Source: Eurosta solidaginis (Eukaryota > Arthropoda > Insecta > Diptera > Tephritidae). Taken from it: a DNA stretch of 64,000 bases. The notes under the pieces are model-generated. The model worked only from the letters and a program-made list of their open reading frames with translations. It made no database searches and was not told where the DNA came from. The position numbers and the translations under genes are program-made. Numbering within the stretch: position 1 is the first letter of the stretch; each line of letters opens with the position of its first letter. Shown in pieces: positions 13,456 through 28,200 of this stretch. The stretch lies in assembly GCF_040869045.1 (NCBI RefSeq), contig NW_027136976.1, positions 248,001 to 312,000 of the forward strand, written 5' to 3'.

Positions 13456-13604
13456 ATTGAACAAAACGACTTACGTATTTTAAGCATGCTAACCTTTAGC
13501 CCGGTAAGCAAATTAAAAAAAAAACGCAATATGTAGGCTACACGAGAACGGAGACGTCGAGTAACCAAAACAAATGCGTTAAACAAATTCGTAAAGGTAA
13601 ATTT
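13456..13604. repeat. 149-bp truncated monomer with complex deletion junction
   Basis: The monomer begins with the variant ATTGAAC and follows the consensus to ATTCGTA. It then jumps through a few bases, AAGG, to TAAATTTG and the next monomer start at 13605. About 129 bp are missing. The AAGG between the two sides also occurs inside the deleted part (ATTAAAGGAT), so two successive deletions or a templated filler would explain the junction. Confidence 0.9.
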
Positions 13605-13868
13605 GTTGAACAAAACGACTTACGTATTTTAAGCATGCTAACCTTTAGCCCGGTAAGCAAATTAAAAAAAAACGCAATATGTAGGCTACACGAGAACGGA
13701 GACGTCGAGTAACCAAAACAAATTCGTACACGTTATTTATCAATTTAACTCTAGAATTAAAGGATATACAACGAGAAACATCGTTTGACAACCTTTAAAT
13801 AGTTTTAATAACTATCTCAAAAATTGTCGCTCTGATGCAAACAACTGATGAGTTATCTACTTAAATTT
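13605..13868. repeat. 264-bp monomer with 13-bp slippage deletion
   Basis: CCAAAACAAATTCGTACACG replaces the normal sequence, which has TGCGTTAAACAAA between AAACAAA and TTCG. Thirteen bases are lost between the two AAACAAAT direct repeats. This copy directly follows the 149-bp truncated monomer, so two structural changes sit side by side. Confidence 0.92.
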
Positions 13869-14979
13869 GTTGAACAAAACGACTTACGTATTTTAAGCAT
13901 GCTAACCTTTAGCCCGGTAAGCAAATTAAAAAAAAACGCAATATGTAGGCTACACGAGAACGGAGACGTCGAGTAACCAAAACAAATGCGTTAAACAAAT
14001 TCGTACACGTTATTTATCAATTTAACTCTAGAATTAAAGGATGTACAACGAGAAACAACGTTTGACAACCTTTAAACAGTTTTAATAACTATCTCAAAAA
14101 TTGTCGCTCTGATGCAAACAACTGATGAGTTATCTACTTAAATTTGTTGAACAAAACGACTTACGTATTTTAAGCATGCTAACCTTTAGCCCGGTAAGCA
14201 AATTAAAAAAAAAACGCAATATGTAGGCTACACGAGAACGGAGACGTCGAGTAACCAAAACAAATGCGTTAAACAAATTCGTACACGTTATTTATCAATT
14301 TAACTCTAGAATTAAAGGATATACAACGAGAAACATCGTTTGACAACCTTTAAATAGTTTTAATAACTATCTCAAAAATTGTCGCTCTGATGCAAACAAC
14401 TGATGAGTTATCTACTTAAATTTGTTGAACAAAACGACTTACGTATTTTAAGCATGCTAACCTTTAGCCCGGTAAGCAAATTAAAAAAAAAACGCAATAT
14501 GTAGGCTACACGAGAACGGAGACGTCGAGTAACCAAAACAAATGCGTTAAACAAATTCGTACACGTTATTTATCAATTTAACTCTAGAATTAAAGGATGT
14601 ACAACGAGAAACAACGTTTGACAACCTTTAAACAGTTTTAATAACTATCTCAAAAATTGTCGCTCTGATGCAAACAACTGATGAGTTATCTACTTAAATT
14701 TGTTGAACAAAACGACTTACGTATTTTAAGCATGCTAATCTTTAGCCCGGTAAGCAAATTAAAAAAAAAACGCAATATGTAGGCTACACGAGAACGGAGA
14801 CGTCGAGTAACCAAAACAAATGCGTTAAACAAATTCGTACACGTTATTTATCAATTTAACTCTAGAATTAAAGGATATACAACGAGAAACAACGTTTGAC
14901 AACCTTTAAACAGTTTTAATAACTATCTCAAAAATTGTCGCTCTGATGCAAACAACTGATGAGTTATCTACTTAAATTT

Positions 14980-17900
14980 GTTGAACAAAACGACTTACGT
15001 ATTTTAAGCATGCTAACCTTTAGCCCGGTAAGCAAATTAAAAAAAAAAACCAATATGTAGGCTACACGAGAACGGAGACGTCGAGTAACCAAAACAAATG
15101 CGTTAAACAAATTCGTACACGTTATTTATCAATTTAACTCTAGAATTAAAGGATGTACAACGAGAAACATCGTTTGACAACCTTTAAATAGTTTTAATAA
15201 CTATCTCAAAAATTTTCGCTCTGATGCAAACAACTGATGAGTTATCTACTTAAATTTGTTGAACAAAACGACTTACGTATTTTAAGCATGCTAACCTTTA
15301 GCCCGGTAAGCAAATTAAAAAAAAACGCAATATGTAGGCTACACGAGAACGGAGACGTCGAGTAACCAAAACAAATGCGTTAAACAAATTCGTACACGTT
15401 ATTTATCAATTTAACTCTAGAATTAAAGGATGTACAACGAGAAACAACGTTTGACAACCTTTAAACAGTTTTAATAACTATCTCAAAAATTGTCGCTCTG
15501 ATGCAAACAACTGATGAGTTATCTACTTAAATTTGTTGAACAAAACGACTTACGTATTTTAAGCATGCTAACCTTTAGCCCGGTAAGCAAATTAAAAAAA
15601 AACGCAATATGTAGGCTACAGGAGAACGGAGACGTCGAGTAACCAAAACAAATGGGTTAAACAAATTCGTACATGTTATTTATCAATTTGACTCTAGAAT
15701 TAAAGGATATACAACGAGAAACAACGTTTGACAACCTTTAAACAGTTTTAATAACTATCTCAAAAATTGTCGCTCTGATGCAAACAACTGATGAGTTATC
15801 TACTTAAATTTGTTGAACAAAACGACTTACGTATTTTAAGCATGCTAACCTTTAGCCCGGTAAGCAAATTAAAAAAAAAACGCAATATGTAGGCTACACG
15901 AGAACGGAGACGTCGAGTAACCAAAACAAATGCGTTAAACAAATTCGTACACGTTATTTATCAATTTAACTCTAGAATTAAAGGATGTACAACGAGAAAC
16001 AACGTTTGACAACCTTTAAATAGTTTTAATAACTATCTCAAAAATTGTCGCTCTGATGCACACAACGGATGAGTTATCTACTTAAATTTGTTGAACAAAA
16101 CGACTTACGTATTTTAAGCATGCTAACCTTTAGCCCGGTAAGCAAATTAAAAAAAAAACGCAATATGTAGGCTACACGAGAACGGAGACGTCGAGTAACC
16201 AAAACAAATGCGTTAAACAAATTCGTACACGTTATTTATCAATTTAACTCTAGAATTAAAGGATGTACAACGAGAAACAAAGTTTGACAACCTTTAAACA
16301 GTTTTAATAACTATCTCAAAAATTGTCGCTCTGATGCAAACAACTGATGAGTTATCTACTTAAATTTGTTGAACAAAACGACTTACGTATTTTAAGCATG
16401 CTAACCTTTAGCCCGGTAAGCAAATAAAAAAAAAAACGCAATATGTAGGCTACACGAGATCGGAGACGTCGAGTAATCAAAACAAATGCGTTAAACAAAT
16501 TCGTACACGTTATTTATCAATTTAACTCTAGAATTAAAGGATATACAACGAGAAACATCGTTTGACAACCTTTAAATAGTTTTAATAACTATCTCAAAAA
16601 TTGTCGCTCTGATGCAAACAACTGATGAGTTATCTACTTAAATTTGTTGAACAAAACGACTTACGTATTTTAAGCATGCTAACCTTTAGCCCGGTAAGCA
16701 AATTTAAAAAAAACGCAATATGTAGGCTACACGAGAACGGAGACGTCGAGTAACCAAAACAAATGCGTTAAACAAATTCGTACACGTTATTTATCAATTT
16801 AACTCTAGAATTAAAGGATGTACAACGAGAAACAACGTTTGACAACCTTTAAACAGTTTTAATAACTATCTCAAAAATTGTCGCTCTGATGCAAACAACT
16901 GATGAGTTATCTACTTAAATTTGTTGAACAAAACGACTTACGTATTTTAAGCATGCTAACCTTTAGCCCGGTAAGCAAATTAAAAAAAAAACGCAATATG
17001 TAGGCTACACGAGAACGGAGACTTCGAGTAACCAAAACAAATGCGTTAAACAAATTCGTACACGTTATTTATCAATTTAACTCTAGAATTAAAGGATATA
17101 CAACGAGAAACATCGTTTGGCAACCTTTAAACAGTTTTAATAACTATCTCAAAAATTGTCGCTCTGATGCAAACAACTGATGAGTTATCTACTTAAATTT
17201 GTTGAACAAAACGACTTACGTATTTTAAGCATGCTAACCTTTAGCCCGGTAAGCAAATTAAAAAAAAAAGGCAATATGTAGGCTACACGAGAACGGAGAC
17301 GTCGAGTAACCAAAACAAATGCGTTAAACAAATTCGTACACGTTATTTATCAATTTAACTCTAGAATTAAAGGATGTACAACGAGAAACAACGTTTGACA
17401 ACCTTTAAACAGTTTTAATAACTATCTCAAAAATTGTCGCTCTGATGCAAACAACTGATGAGTTATCTACTTAAATTTGTTGAACAAAACGACTTACGTA
17501 TTTTAAGCATGCTAACCTTTAGCCCGGTAAACAAATTAAAAAAAAAACGCAATATGTAGGCTACACGAGAACGGAGACGTCGAGTAACCAAAACAAATGC
17601 GTTAAACAAATTCGTACACGTTATTTATCAATTTAACTCTAGAATTAAAGGATGTACAACGAGAAACAGCGTTTGACAACCTTTAAACAGTTTTAATAAC
17701 TATCTCAAAAATTGTCGCTCTGATGCAAACAACTGATGAGTTATCTACTTAAATTTGTTGAACAAAACGACTTACGTATTTTAAGCATGCTAACCTTTAG
17801 CCCGGTAAGCAAATTAAAAAAAAAACGCAATATGTAGGCTACACGAGAACGGAGACGTCGAGTAACCAAAACAAATGCGTTAAACAAATTCGTACACGTT

Positions 17901-20900
17901 ATTTATCAATTTAACTCTAGAATTAAAGGATGTACAACGAGAAACAACGTTTGACAACCTTTAAACAGTTTTAATAACTATCTCAAAAATTGTCGCTCTG
18001 ATGCAAACAACTGATGAGTTATCTACTTAAATTTGTTGAACAAAACGACTTACGTATTTTGAGCATGCTAACCTTTAGCCCGGTAAACAAATTAAAAAAA
18101 AAAACGCAATATGTAGGCTACACGAAAACGGAGACGTCGAGTAACCAAAACAAATGCGTTAAACAAATTCGTACACGTTATTTATCAATTTAACTCTAGA
18201 ATTAAAGGATGTACAACGAGAAACAACGTTTGACAACCTTTAAACAGTTTTAATAACTATCTCAAAAATTGTCGCTCTGATGCAAACAACTGATGAGTTA
18301 TCTACTTAAATTTGTTGAACAAAACGACTTACGTATTTTAAGCATGCTAACCTTTAGCCCGGTAAGCAAATTAAAAAAAAACGCAATATATAGGCTACAC
18401 GAGAACGGAGACGTCGAGTAACCAAAACAAATGCGTTAAACAAATTCGTACACGTTATTTATCAATTTAACTCTAGAATTAAAGGATATACAACGAGAAA
18501 CAACGTTTGACAACCTTTAAACAGTTTTAATAACTATCTCAAAAATTGTCGCTCTGATGCAAACAACTGATAAGTTATCTACTTAAATTTGTTGAACAAA
18601 ACGACTTACGTATTTTAAGCATGCTAACCTTTAGCCCGGTAAGCAAATTAAAAAAAAACGCAATATGTAGGCTACACGAGAACGGAGACGTCGAGTAACC
18701 AAAACAAATGCGTTAAACAAATTCGTACACGTTATTTATCAATTTAACTCTAGAATTAAAGGATGTACAACGAGAAACAACGTTTGACAAACTTTAAACA
18801 GTTTTAATAACTATCTCAAAAATTGTCGCTCTGATGCAAACAACTGATGAGTTATCTAGTTAAATTTGTTGAACAAAACGACTTACGTATTTTAAGCATG
18901 CTAACCTTTAGCCCGGTAAGCAAATTAAAAAAAAAGCGCAATATGTAGGCTACACGAGAACGGAGACGTCGAGTAACCAAACCAAATGCGTTAAACAAAT
19001 AAGTACACGTTATTTATCAATTTAACTCTAGAATTAAAGGATATACAACGATAAACAACGTTTGACAACCTTTAAACAGTTTTAATAACTATCTCAAAAA
19101 TTGTCGCTCTGATGCAAACAACTGATGAGTTATCTACTTAAATTTGTTGAACAAAACGACTTACGTATTTTAAGCATGCTAACCTTTAGCCCGGTAAGCA
19201 AATTAAAAAAAAAACGCAATATGTAGGCTACACGAGAACGGAGACGTCGAGTAACCAAAACAAATGCGTTAAACAAATTCGTACACGTTATTTATCAATT
19301 TAACTCTAGAATTAAAGGATGTACAACGAGAAACAACGCTTGACAACCTTTAAACAGTTTTAATAACTATCTCAAAAATTGTCGCTCTGGTGCAAACAAC
19401 TGATGAGTTATCTACTTAAATTTGTTGAACAAAACGACTTACGTATTTTAAGCATGCTAACCTTTAGCCCGGTAAGCAAATTAAAAAAAAAACGCAATAT
19501 GTAGGCTACACGAGAACGGAGACGTCGAGTAACCAAAACAAATGCGTTAAACAAATTCGTACACGTTATTTATCAATTTAACTCTAGAATTAAAGGATAT
19601 ACAACGAGAAACAACGTTTGACAACCTTTAAACAGTTTTAATAACTATCTCAAAAATTGTCGCTCTGATGCAAACAACTGATGAGTTGTCTACTTAAATT
19701 TGTTGAACAAAACGACTTACGTATTTTAAGCATGCTATCCTTTAGCCCGGTAAGCAAATTAAAAAAAAAACGCAATATGTAGGCTACACGAGAACGGAGA
19801 CGTCGAGTAACCAAAACAAATGCGTTAAACAAATTCGTACACGTTATTTATCAATTTAACTCTAGAATTAAAGGATATACAACGTGAAACAACGTTTGAC
19901 AACCTTTAAACAGTTTTAATAACTATCTCAAAAATTGTCGCTCTGATGCAAACAACTGATGAGTTATCTACTTAAATTTGTTGAACAAAACGACTTACGT
20001 ATTTTAAGCATGCTAACCTTTAGCCCGGTAAGCAAATTAAAAAAAAAACGCAATATGTAGGCTACACGAGAACGGAGACGTCGAGTAACCAAAACAAATG
20101 CGTTAAACAAATTCGTACACGTTATTTATCAATTTAACTCTAGAATTAAAGGATGTACAACGAGAAACATCGTTTGACAACCTTTAAATAGTTTTAATAA
20201 CTATCTCAAAAATTGTCGCTCTGATGCAAAAAACTGATGAGTAATCTACTTAAATTTGTTGAACAAAACGACTTACGTATTTTAAGCATGCTAACCTTTA
20301 GCCCGGTAAGCAAATTAAAAAAAAAAAACGCAATATGTAGGCTACACGAGAACGGAGACGTCGAGTAACCAAAACAAATGCGTTAAACAAATTCGTACAC
20401 GTTATTTATCAATTTAACTCTAGAATTAAAGGATGTACAACGAGAAACAACGTTTGACAACCTTTAAACAGTTTTAATAACTATCTCAAAAATTGTCGCT
20501 CTGATGCAAACAACTGATGAGTTATCTACTTAAATTTGTTGAACAAAACGACTTACGTATTTTAAGCATGCTAACCTTTAGCCCGGTAAGCAAATTAAAA
20601 AAAAAACGCAATATGTAGGCTACACGAGAACGGAGACGTCGAGTAACCAAAACAAATGCGTTAAACAAATTCGTACACGTTATTTATCAATTTAACTCTA
20701 GAATTAAAGGATATACGACGAGAAACATCGTTTGACAACCTTTAAACAGTTTTAATAACTATCTCAAAAATTGTCGCTCTGATGCAAACAACTGACGAGT
20801 TATCTACTTAAATTTGTTGAACAAAACGACTTACGTATTTTAAGCATGCCAACCTTTAGCCCGGTAAGCAAATTAAAAAAAAAAAACGCAATATGTAGGC

Positions 20901-22209
20901 TACACGAGAACGGAGACGTCAAGTAACCAAAACAAATGCGTTAAACAAATTCGTACACGTTATTTATCAATTTAACTCTAGAATTAAAGGATATACAACG
21001 AGAAACATCGTTTGACAACCTTTAAATAGTTTTAATAACTATCTCAAAAATTGTCGCTCTGATGCAAACAACTGATGAGTTATCTACTTAAATTTGTTGA
21101 ACAAAACGACTTACGTATTTTAAGCATGCTAACCTTTAGCCCGGTAAGCAAATTAAAAAAAAAACGCAATATGTAGGCTACACGAGAACGGAGACGTCGA
21201 GTAACCAAAACAAATGCGTTAAACAAATTCGTACACGTTATTTATCAATTTAACTCTAGAATTAAAGGATATACAACGAGAAACATCGTTTGACAACCTT
21301 TAAATAGTTTTAATAACTATCTCAAAAATTGTCGCTCTGATGCAAACAACTGATGAGTTATCTACTTAAATTTGTTGAACAAAACGACTTACGTATTTTA
21401 AGCATGCTAACCTTTAGCCCGGTAAGCAAATTAAAAAAAAAAACGCAATATGTAGGCTACACGAGAACGGAGACGTCGAGTAACCAAAACAAATGCGTTA
21501 AACAAATTCGTACACGTTATTTATCAATTTAACTCTAGAATTAAAGGATATACAACGAGAAACATCGCTTGACAACCTTTAAATAGTTTTAATAACTATC
21601 TCAAAAATTGTCGCTCTGATGCAAACAACTGATGAGTTATCTACTTAAATTTGTTGAACAAAACGACTTACGTATTTTAAGCATGCTAACCTTTAGCCCG
21701 GTAAGCAAATTAAAAAAAAAACGCAATATGTAGGCTACACGAGAACGGAGACGTCGAGTAACCAAAACAAATGCGTTAAACAAATTCGTACACGTTATTT
21801 ATCAATTTAACTCTAGAATTAAAGGATATACAACGAGAAACAACGTTTGACAACCTTTAAACAGTTTTAATAACTATCTCAAAAATTGTCGCTCTGATGC
21901 AAACAACTGATGAGTTATCTACTTAAATTTGTTGAACAAAACGACTTACGTATTTTAAGCATGCTAACCTTTAGCCCGGTAAGCAAATTAAAAAAAAAAA
22001 CGCAATATGTAGGCTACACGAGAACGGAGACGTCGAGTAACCAAAACAAATGCGTTAAACAAATTCGTACACGTTATTTATCAATTTAACTCTAGAATTA
22101 AAGGATATACAACGAGAAACAACGTTTGACAACCTTTAAACAGTTTTAATAACTATCTCAAAAATTGTCGCTCTGATGCAAACAACTGATGAGTTATCTA
22201 CTTAAATTT
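14980..22209. repeat. 26-monomer block, copy 1 (7230 bp)
   Basis: Private variants in this block recur about 7230 bp downstream in the same order: AACCAATATG in place of AACGCAATATG (15050 and 22280); ACAGGAGAACGG (15619 and 22849); AAGGCAATATG (17270 and 24503); AACCAAACCAAATGCG (18975 and 26211); and CGCTCTGGTGC (19383 and 26619). The block length equals the shift, so copy 1 ends where copy 2 starts. This is a direct tandem duplication. The monomers before 14980 do not share the markers. Confidence 0.88.
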
Positions 22210-25200
22210 GTTGAACAAAACGACTTACGTATTTTAAGCATGCTAACCTTTAGCCCGGTAAGCAAATTAAAAAAAAAACCAATATGTAGGCTACACGAGA
22301 ACGGAGACGTCGAGTAACCAAAACAAATGCGTTAAACAAATTCGTACACGTTATTTATCAATTTAACTCTAGAATTAAAGGATGTACAACGAGAAACATC
22401 GTTTGACAACCTTTAAATAGTTTTAATAACTATCTCAAAAATTGTCGCTCTGATGCAAACAACTGATGAGTTATCTACTTAAATTTGTTGAACAAAACGA
22501 CTTACGTATTTTAAGCATGCTAACCTTTAGCCCGGTAAGCAAAAAAAAAAAAAAACGCAATATGTAGGCTACACGAGAACGGAGACGTCGAGTAACCAAA
22601 ACAAATGCGTTAAACAAATTCGTACACGTTATTTATCAATTTAACTCTAGAATTAAAGGATGTACAACGAGAAACAACGTTTGACAACCTTTAAACAGTT
22701 TTAATAACTATCTCAAAAATTGTCGCTCTGATGCAAACAACTGATGAGTTATCTACTTAAATTTGTTGAACAAAACGACTTACGTATTTTAAGCATGCTA
22801 ACCTTTAGCCCGGTAAGCAAATTAAAAAAAAACGCAATATGGAGGCTACAGGAGAACGGAGACGTCGAGTAACCAAAACAAATGCGTTAAACAAATTCGT
22901 ACACGTTATTTATCAATTTGACTCTAGAATTAAAGGATATACAACGAGAAACAACGTTTGACAACCTTTAAACAGTTTTAATAACTATCTCAAAAATTGT
23001 CGCTCTGATGCAAACAACTGATGAGTTATCTACTTAAATTTGTTGAACAAAACGACTTACGTATTTTAAGCATGCTAACCTTTAGCCCGGTAAGCAAATT
23101 AAAAAAAAAACGCAATATGTAGGCTACACGAGAACGGAGACGTCGAGTAACCAAAACAAATGCGTTAAACAAATTCGTACACGTTATTTATCAATTTATC
23201 TCTAGAATTAAAGGATGTACAACGAGAAACAACGTTTGACAACCTTTAAATAGTTTTAATAACTATCTCAAAAATTGTCGCTCTGATGCAAACAACGGAT
23301 GAGTTATCTACTTAAATTTGTTGAACAAAACGACTTACGTATTTTAAGCATGCTAACCTTTAGCCCGGTAAGCAAATTAAAAAAAAAACGCAATATGTAG
23401 GCTACACGAGAACGGAGACGTCGAGTAACCAAAACAAATGCGTTAAACAAATTCGTACACGTTATTTATCAATTTAACTCTAGAATTAAAGGATGTACAA
23501 CGAGAAACAAAGTTTGACAACCTTTAAACAGTTTTAATAACTATCTCAAAAATTGTCGCTCTGATGCAAACAACTGATGAGTTATCTACTTAAATTTGTT
23601 GAACAAAACGACTTACGTATTTTAAGCATGCTAACCTTTAGCCCGGTAAGCAAATTAAAAAAAAACGCAATATGTAGGCTACACGAGATCGGAGACGTCG
23701 AGTAACCAAAACAAATGCGTTAAACAAATTCGTACACCTTATTTATCAATTTAACTCTAGAATTAAAGGATATACAACGAGAAACATCGTTTGACAACCT
23801 TTAAATAGTTTTAATAACTATCTCAAAAATTGTCGCTCTGATGCAAACAACTGATGAGTTATCTACTTAAATTTGTTGAACAAAACGACTTACGTATTTT
23901 GAGCATGCTAACCTTTAGCCCGGTAAGCAAATTAAAAAAAAAAACGCAATATGTAGGCTACACGAGAACGGAGACGTCGAGTAACCAAAACAAATGCGTT
24001 AAACAAATTCGTACACGTTATTTATCAATTTAACTCTAGAATTAAAGGATGTACAACGAGAAACAACGTTTGACAACCTTTAAACAGTTTTAATAACTAT
24101 CTCAAAAATTGTCGCTCTGATGCAAACAACTGATGAGTTATCTACTTAAATTTGTTGAACAAAACGACTTACGTAATTTAAGCATGCTAACCTTTAGCCC
24201 GGTAAGCAAATTAAAAAAAAAAACGCAATATGTAGGCTACACGAGAACGGAGACTTCGAGTAACCAAAACAAATGCGTTAAACAAATTCGTACACGTTAT
24301 TTATCAATTTAACTCTAGAATTAAAGGATATACAACGAGAAACATCGTTTGACAACCTTTAAACAGTTTTAATAACTATCTCAAAAATTGTCGCTCTGAT
24401 GCAAACAACTGATGAGTTATCTACTTAAATTTGTTGAACAAAACGACTTACGTATTTTAAGCATGCTAACCTTTAGCCCGGTAAGCAAATTAAAAAAAAA
24501 AAGGCAATATGTAGGCTACACGAGAACGGAGACGTCGAGTAACCAAAACAAATGCGTTAAACAAATTCGTACACGTTATTTATCAATTTAACTCTAGAAT
24601 TAAAGGATGTACAACGAGAAACAACATTTGACAACCTTTAAACAGTTTTAATAACTATCTCAAAAATTTTCGCTCTAATGCAAACAACTGATGAGTTATC
24701 TACTTAAATTTGTTGAACAAAACGACTTACGTATTTTAAGCATGCTAACCTTTAGCCCGGTAAGCAAATTAAAAAAAAAACGCAATATGTAGGCTACACG
24801 ATAACGGAGACGTCGAATAACCAAAACAAATGCGTTAAACAAATTCGTACACGTTATTTATCAATTTAACTCTAGAATTAAAGGATGTACAACGAGAAAC
24901 AGCGTTTGACAACCTTTAAACAGTTTTAATAACTATCTCAAAAATCGTCGCTCTGATGCAAACAACTGATGAGTTATCTACTTAAATTTGTTGAACAAAA
25001 CGACTTACGTATTTTAAGCATGCTAACCTTTAGCCCGGTAAGCAAATTAAAAAAAAAACGCAATATGTAGGCTACACGAGAACGGAGACGTCGAGTAACC
25101 AAAACAAATGCGTTAAACAAATTCGTACACGTTATTTATCAATTTAACTCTAGAATTAAAGGATGTACAACGAGAAACAACGTTTGACAACCTTTAAACA

Positions 25201-28200
25201 ATTTTAATAACTATCTCAAAAATTGTCGCTCTGATGCAAACAACTGATGAGTTATCTACTTAAATTTGTTGAACAAAACGACTTACGTATTTTGAGCATG
25301 CTAACCTTTAGCCCGGTAAGCAAATTAAAAAAAAAACGCAATATGTAGGCTACACGAGAACGGAGACGTCGAGTAACCAAAACAAATGCGTTAAACAAAT
25401 TCGTACACGTTATTTATCAATTTAACTCTAGAATTAAAGGATGTACAACGAGAAACAACGTTTGACAACCTTTAAACAGTTTTAATAACTATCTCAAAAA
25501 TTGTCGCTCTGATGCAAACAACTGATGAGTTATCTACTTAAATTTGTTGAACAAAACGACTTACGTATTTTGAGCATGCTAACCTTTAGCCCGGTAAGCA
25601 AATTAAAAAAAAAACGCAATATGTAGGCTACACGAGAACGGAGACGTCGAGTAACCAAAACAAATGCGTTAAACAAATTCGTACACGTTATTTATCAATT
25701 TAACTCTAGAATTAAAAGATATACAACGAGAAACAACGTTTGACAACCTTTAAACAGTTTTAATAACTATCTCAAAAATTGTCGCTCTGATGCAAACAAC
25801 TGATAAGTTATCTACTTAAATTTGTTGAACAAAACGACTTACGTATTTTAAGCATGCTAACCTTTAGCCCGGTAAGCAAATTAAAAAAAAAAAACGCAAT
25901 ATGTATGCTACACGAGAACGGAGACGTCGAGTAACCAAAACAAATGCGTTAAACAAATTCGTACACGTTATTTATCAATTTAACTCTAGAATTAAAGGAT
26001 GTACAACGAGAAACAACGTTTGACAACCTTTAAACAGTTTTAGTAACTATCTCAAAAATTGTCGCTCTGATGCAAACAACTGATGAGTTATCTACTTAAA
26101 TTTTTTGAACAAAACGACTTACGTATTTTAAGCATGCTAACCTTTAGCCCGGTAAGCAAATTAAAAAAAAAACGCAATATGTAGGCTACACGAGAACGGA
26201 GACGTCGAGTAACCAAACCAAATGCGTTAAACAAATTAGTACACGTTATTTATCAATTTAACTCCAGAATTAAAGGATATACAACGAGAAACAACGTTTG
26301 ACAACCTTTAAACAGTTTTAATAACTATCTCAAAAATTGTTGCTCTGATGCAAACAACTGATGAGTTATCTACTTAAATTTGTTGAACAAAACGACTTAC
26401 GTATTTTAAGCATGCTAACCTTTAGCCCGGTAAGCAAATTAAAAAAAAAACGCAATATGTAGGCTACACGAGAACGGAGACGTCGAGTAACCAAAACAAA
26501 TGCGTTAAACAAATTCGTACACGTTATTTATCAATTTAACTCTAGAATTAAAGGATGTACAACGAGAAACAACGCTTGACAACCTTTAAACAGTTTTAAT
26601 AACTATCTCAAAAATTGTCGCTCTGGTGCAAATAACTGATGAGTTATCTACTTAAATTTGTTGAACAAAACGACTTACGTATTTTAAGCATGCTAACCTT
26701 TAGCCCGGTAAGCAAATTAAAAAAAAAACGCAATATGTAGGCTACACGAGAACGGAGACGTCGAGTAACCAAAACAAATGCGTTAAACAAATTCGTACAC
26801 GTTATTTATCAATTTAACTCTAGAATTAAGGGATGTACAACGAGAAACAACGTTTGACAACCTTTAAACAGTTTTAATAACTATCTCAAAAATTGTCGCT
26901 CTGATGCAAACAACTGATGAGTTATCTACTTAAATTTGTTGAACAAAACGACTTACGTATTTTAAGCATGCTAACCTTTAGCCCGGTAAGCAAATTTAAA
27001 AAAAAAACGCAATATGTAGGCTACACGAGAACGGAGACGTCGAGTAACCAAAACAAATGCGTTAAACAAATTCGTACACGTTATTTATCAATTTAACTCT
27101 AGAATTAAAGGATATACAACGAGAAACAACGTTTGACAACCTTTAAACAGTTTTAATAACTATCTCAAAAATTGTCGCTCTGATGCAAACAACTGATGAG
27201 TTATCTACTTAAATTTGTTGAACAAAACGACTTACGTATTTTAAGCATGCTAACCTTTAGCCCGGTAAGCAAATTAAAAAAAAAAACGCAATATGTAGGC
27301 TACACGAGAACGGAGACGTCGAGTAACCAAAACAAATGCGTTAAACAAATTCGTACACGTTATTTATCAATTTAACTCTAGAATTAAAGGATATACAACG
27401 AGAAACAACGTTTGACAACCTTTAAACAGTTTTAATAACTATCTCAAAAATTGTCGCTCTGATGCAAACAACTGATGAGTTATCTACTTAAATTTGTTGA
27501 ACAAAACGACTTACGTATTTTAAGCATGCTAACCTTTAGCCCGGTAAGCAAATTAAAAAAAAAAACGCAATATGTAGGCTACACGAGAACGGAGACGTCG
27601 AGTAACCAAAACAAATGCGTTAAACAAATTCGTGCACGTTATTTATCAATTTAACTCTAGAATTAAAGGATGTACAACGAGAAACAACGTTTGACAACCT
27701 TTAAACAGTTTTAATAACTATCTCAAAAATTGTCGCTCTGATGCAAACAACTGATGAGTTATCTACTTAAATTTGTTGAACAAAACGACTTACGTATTTT
27801 AAGCATGCTATCCTTTAGCCCGGTAAGCAAATTAAAAAAAAAACGCAATATGTAGGCTACACTAGAACGGAGACGTCGAGTAACCAAAACAAATGCGTTA
27901 AACAAATTCGTACACGTTATTTATCAATTTAACTCTAGAATTAAAGGATATACAACGAGAAACAACGTTTGACAACCTTTAAACAGTTTTAATAACTATC
28001 TCAAAAATTGTCGCTCTGATGCAAACAACTGATGAGTTATCTACTTAAATTTGTTGAACAAAACGACTTACGTATTTTAAGCATGCTAACCTTTAGCCCG
28101 GTAAGCAAATTAAAAAAAAAAACGCAATATGTAGGCTACACGAGAACGGAGACGTCGAGTAACCAAAACAAATGCGTTAAACAAATTCGTACACGTTATT

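Noticed and set aside
19650..19832. 60-codon minus-strand open frame in the satellite
   Set aside because: It is open only because single substitutions removed stops in one monomer. Neighbouring monomers are closed in this frame, and no start context or domain is seen.
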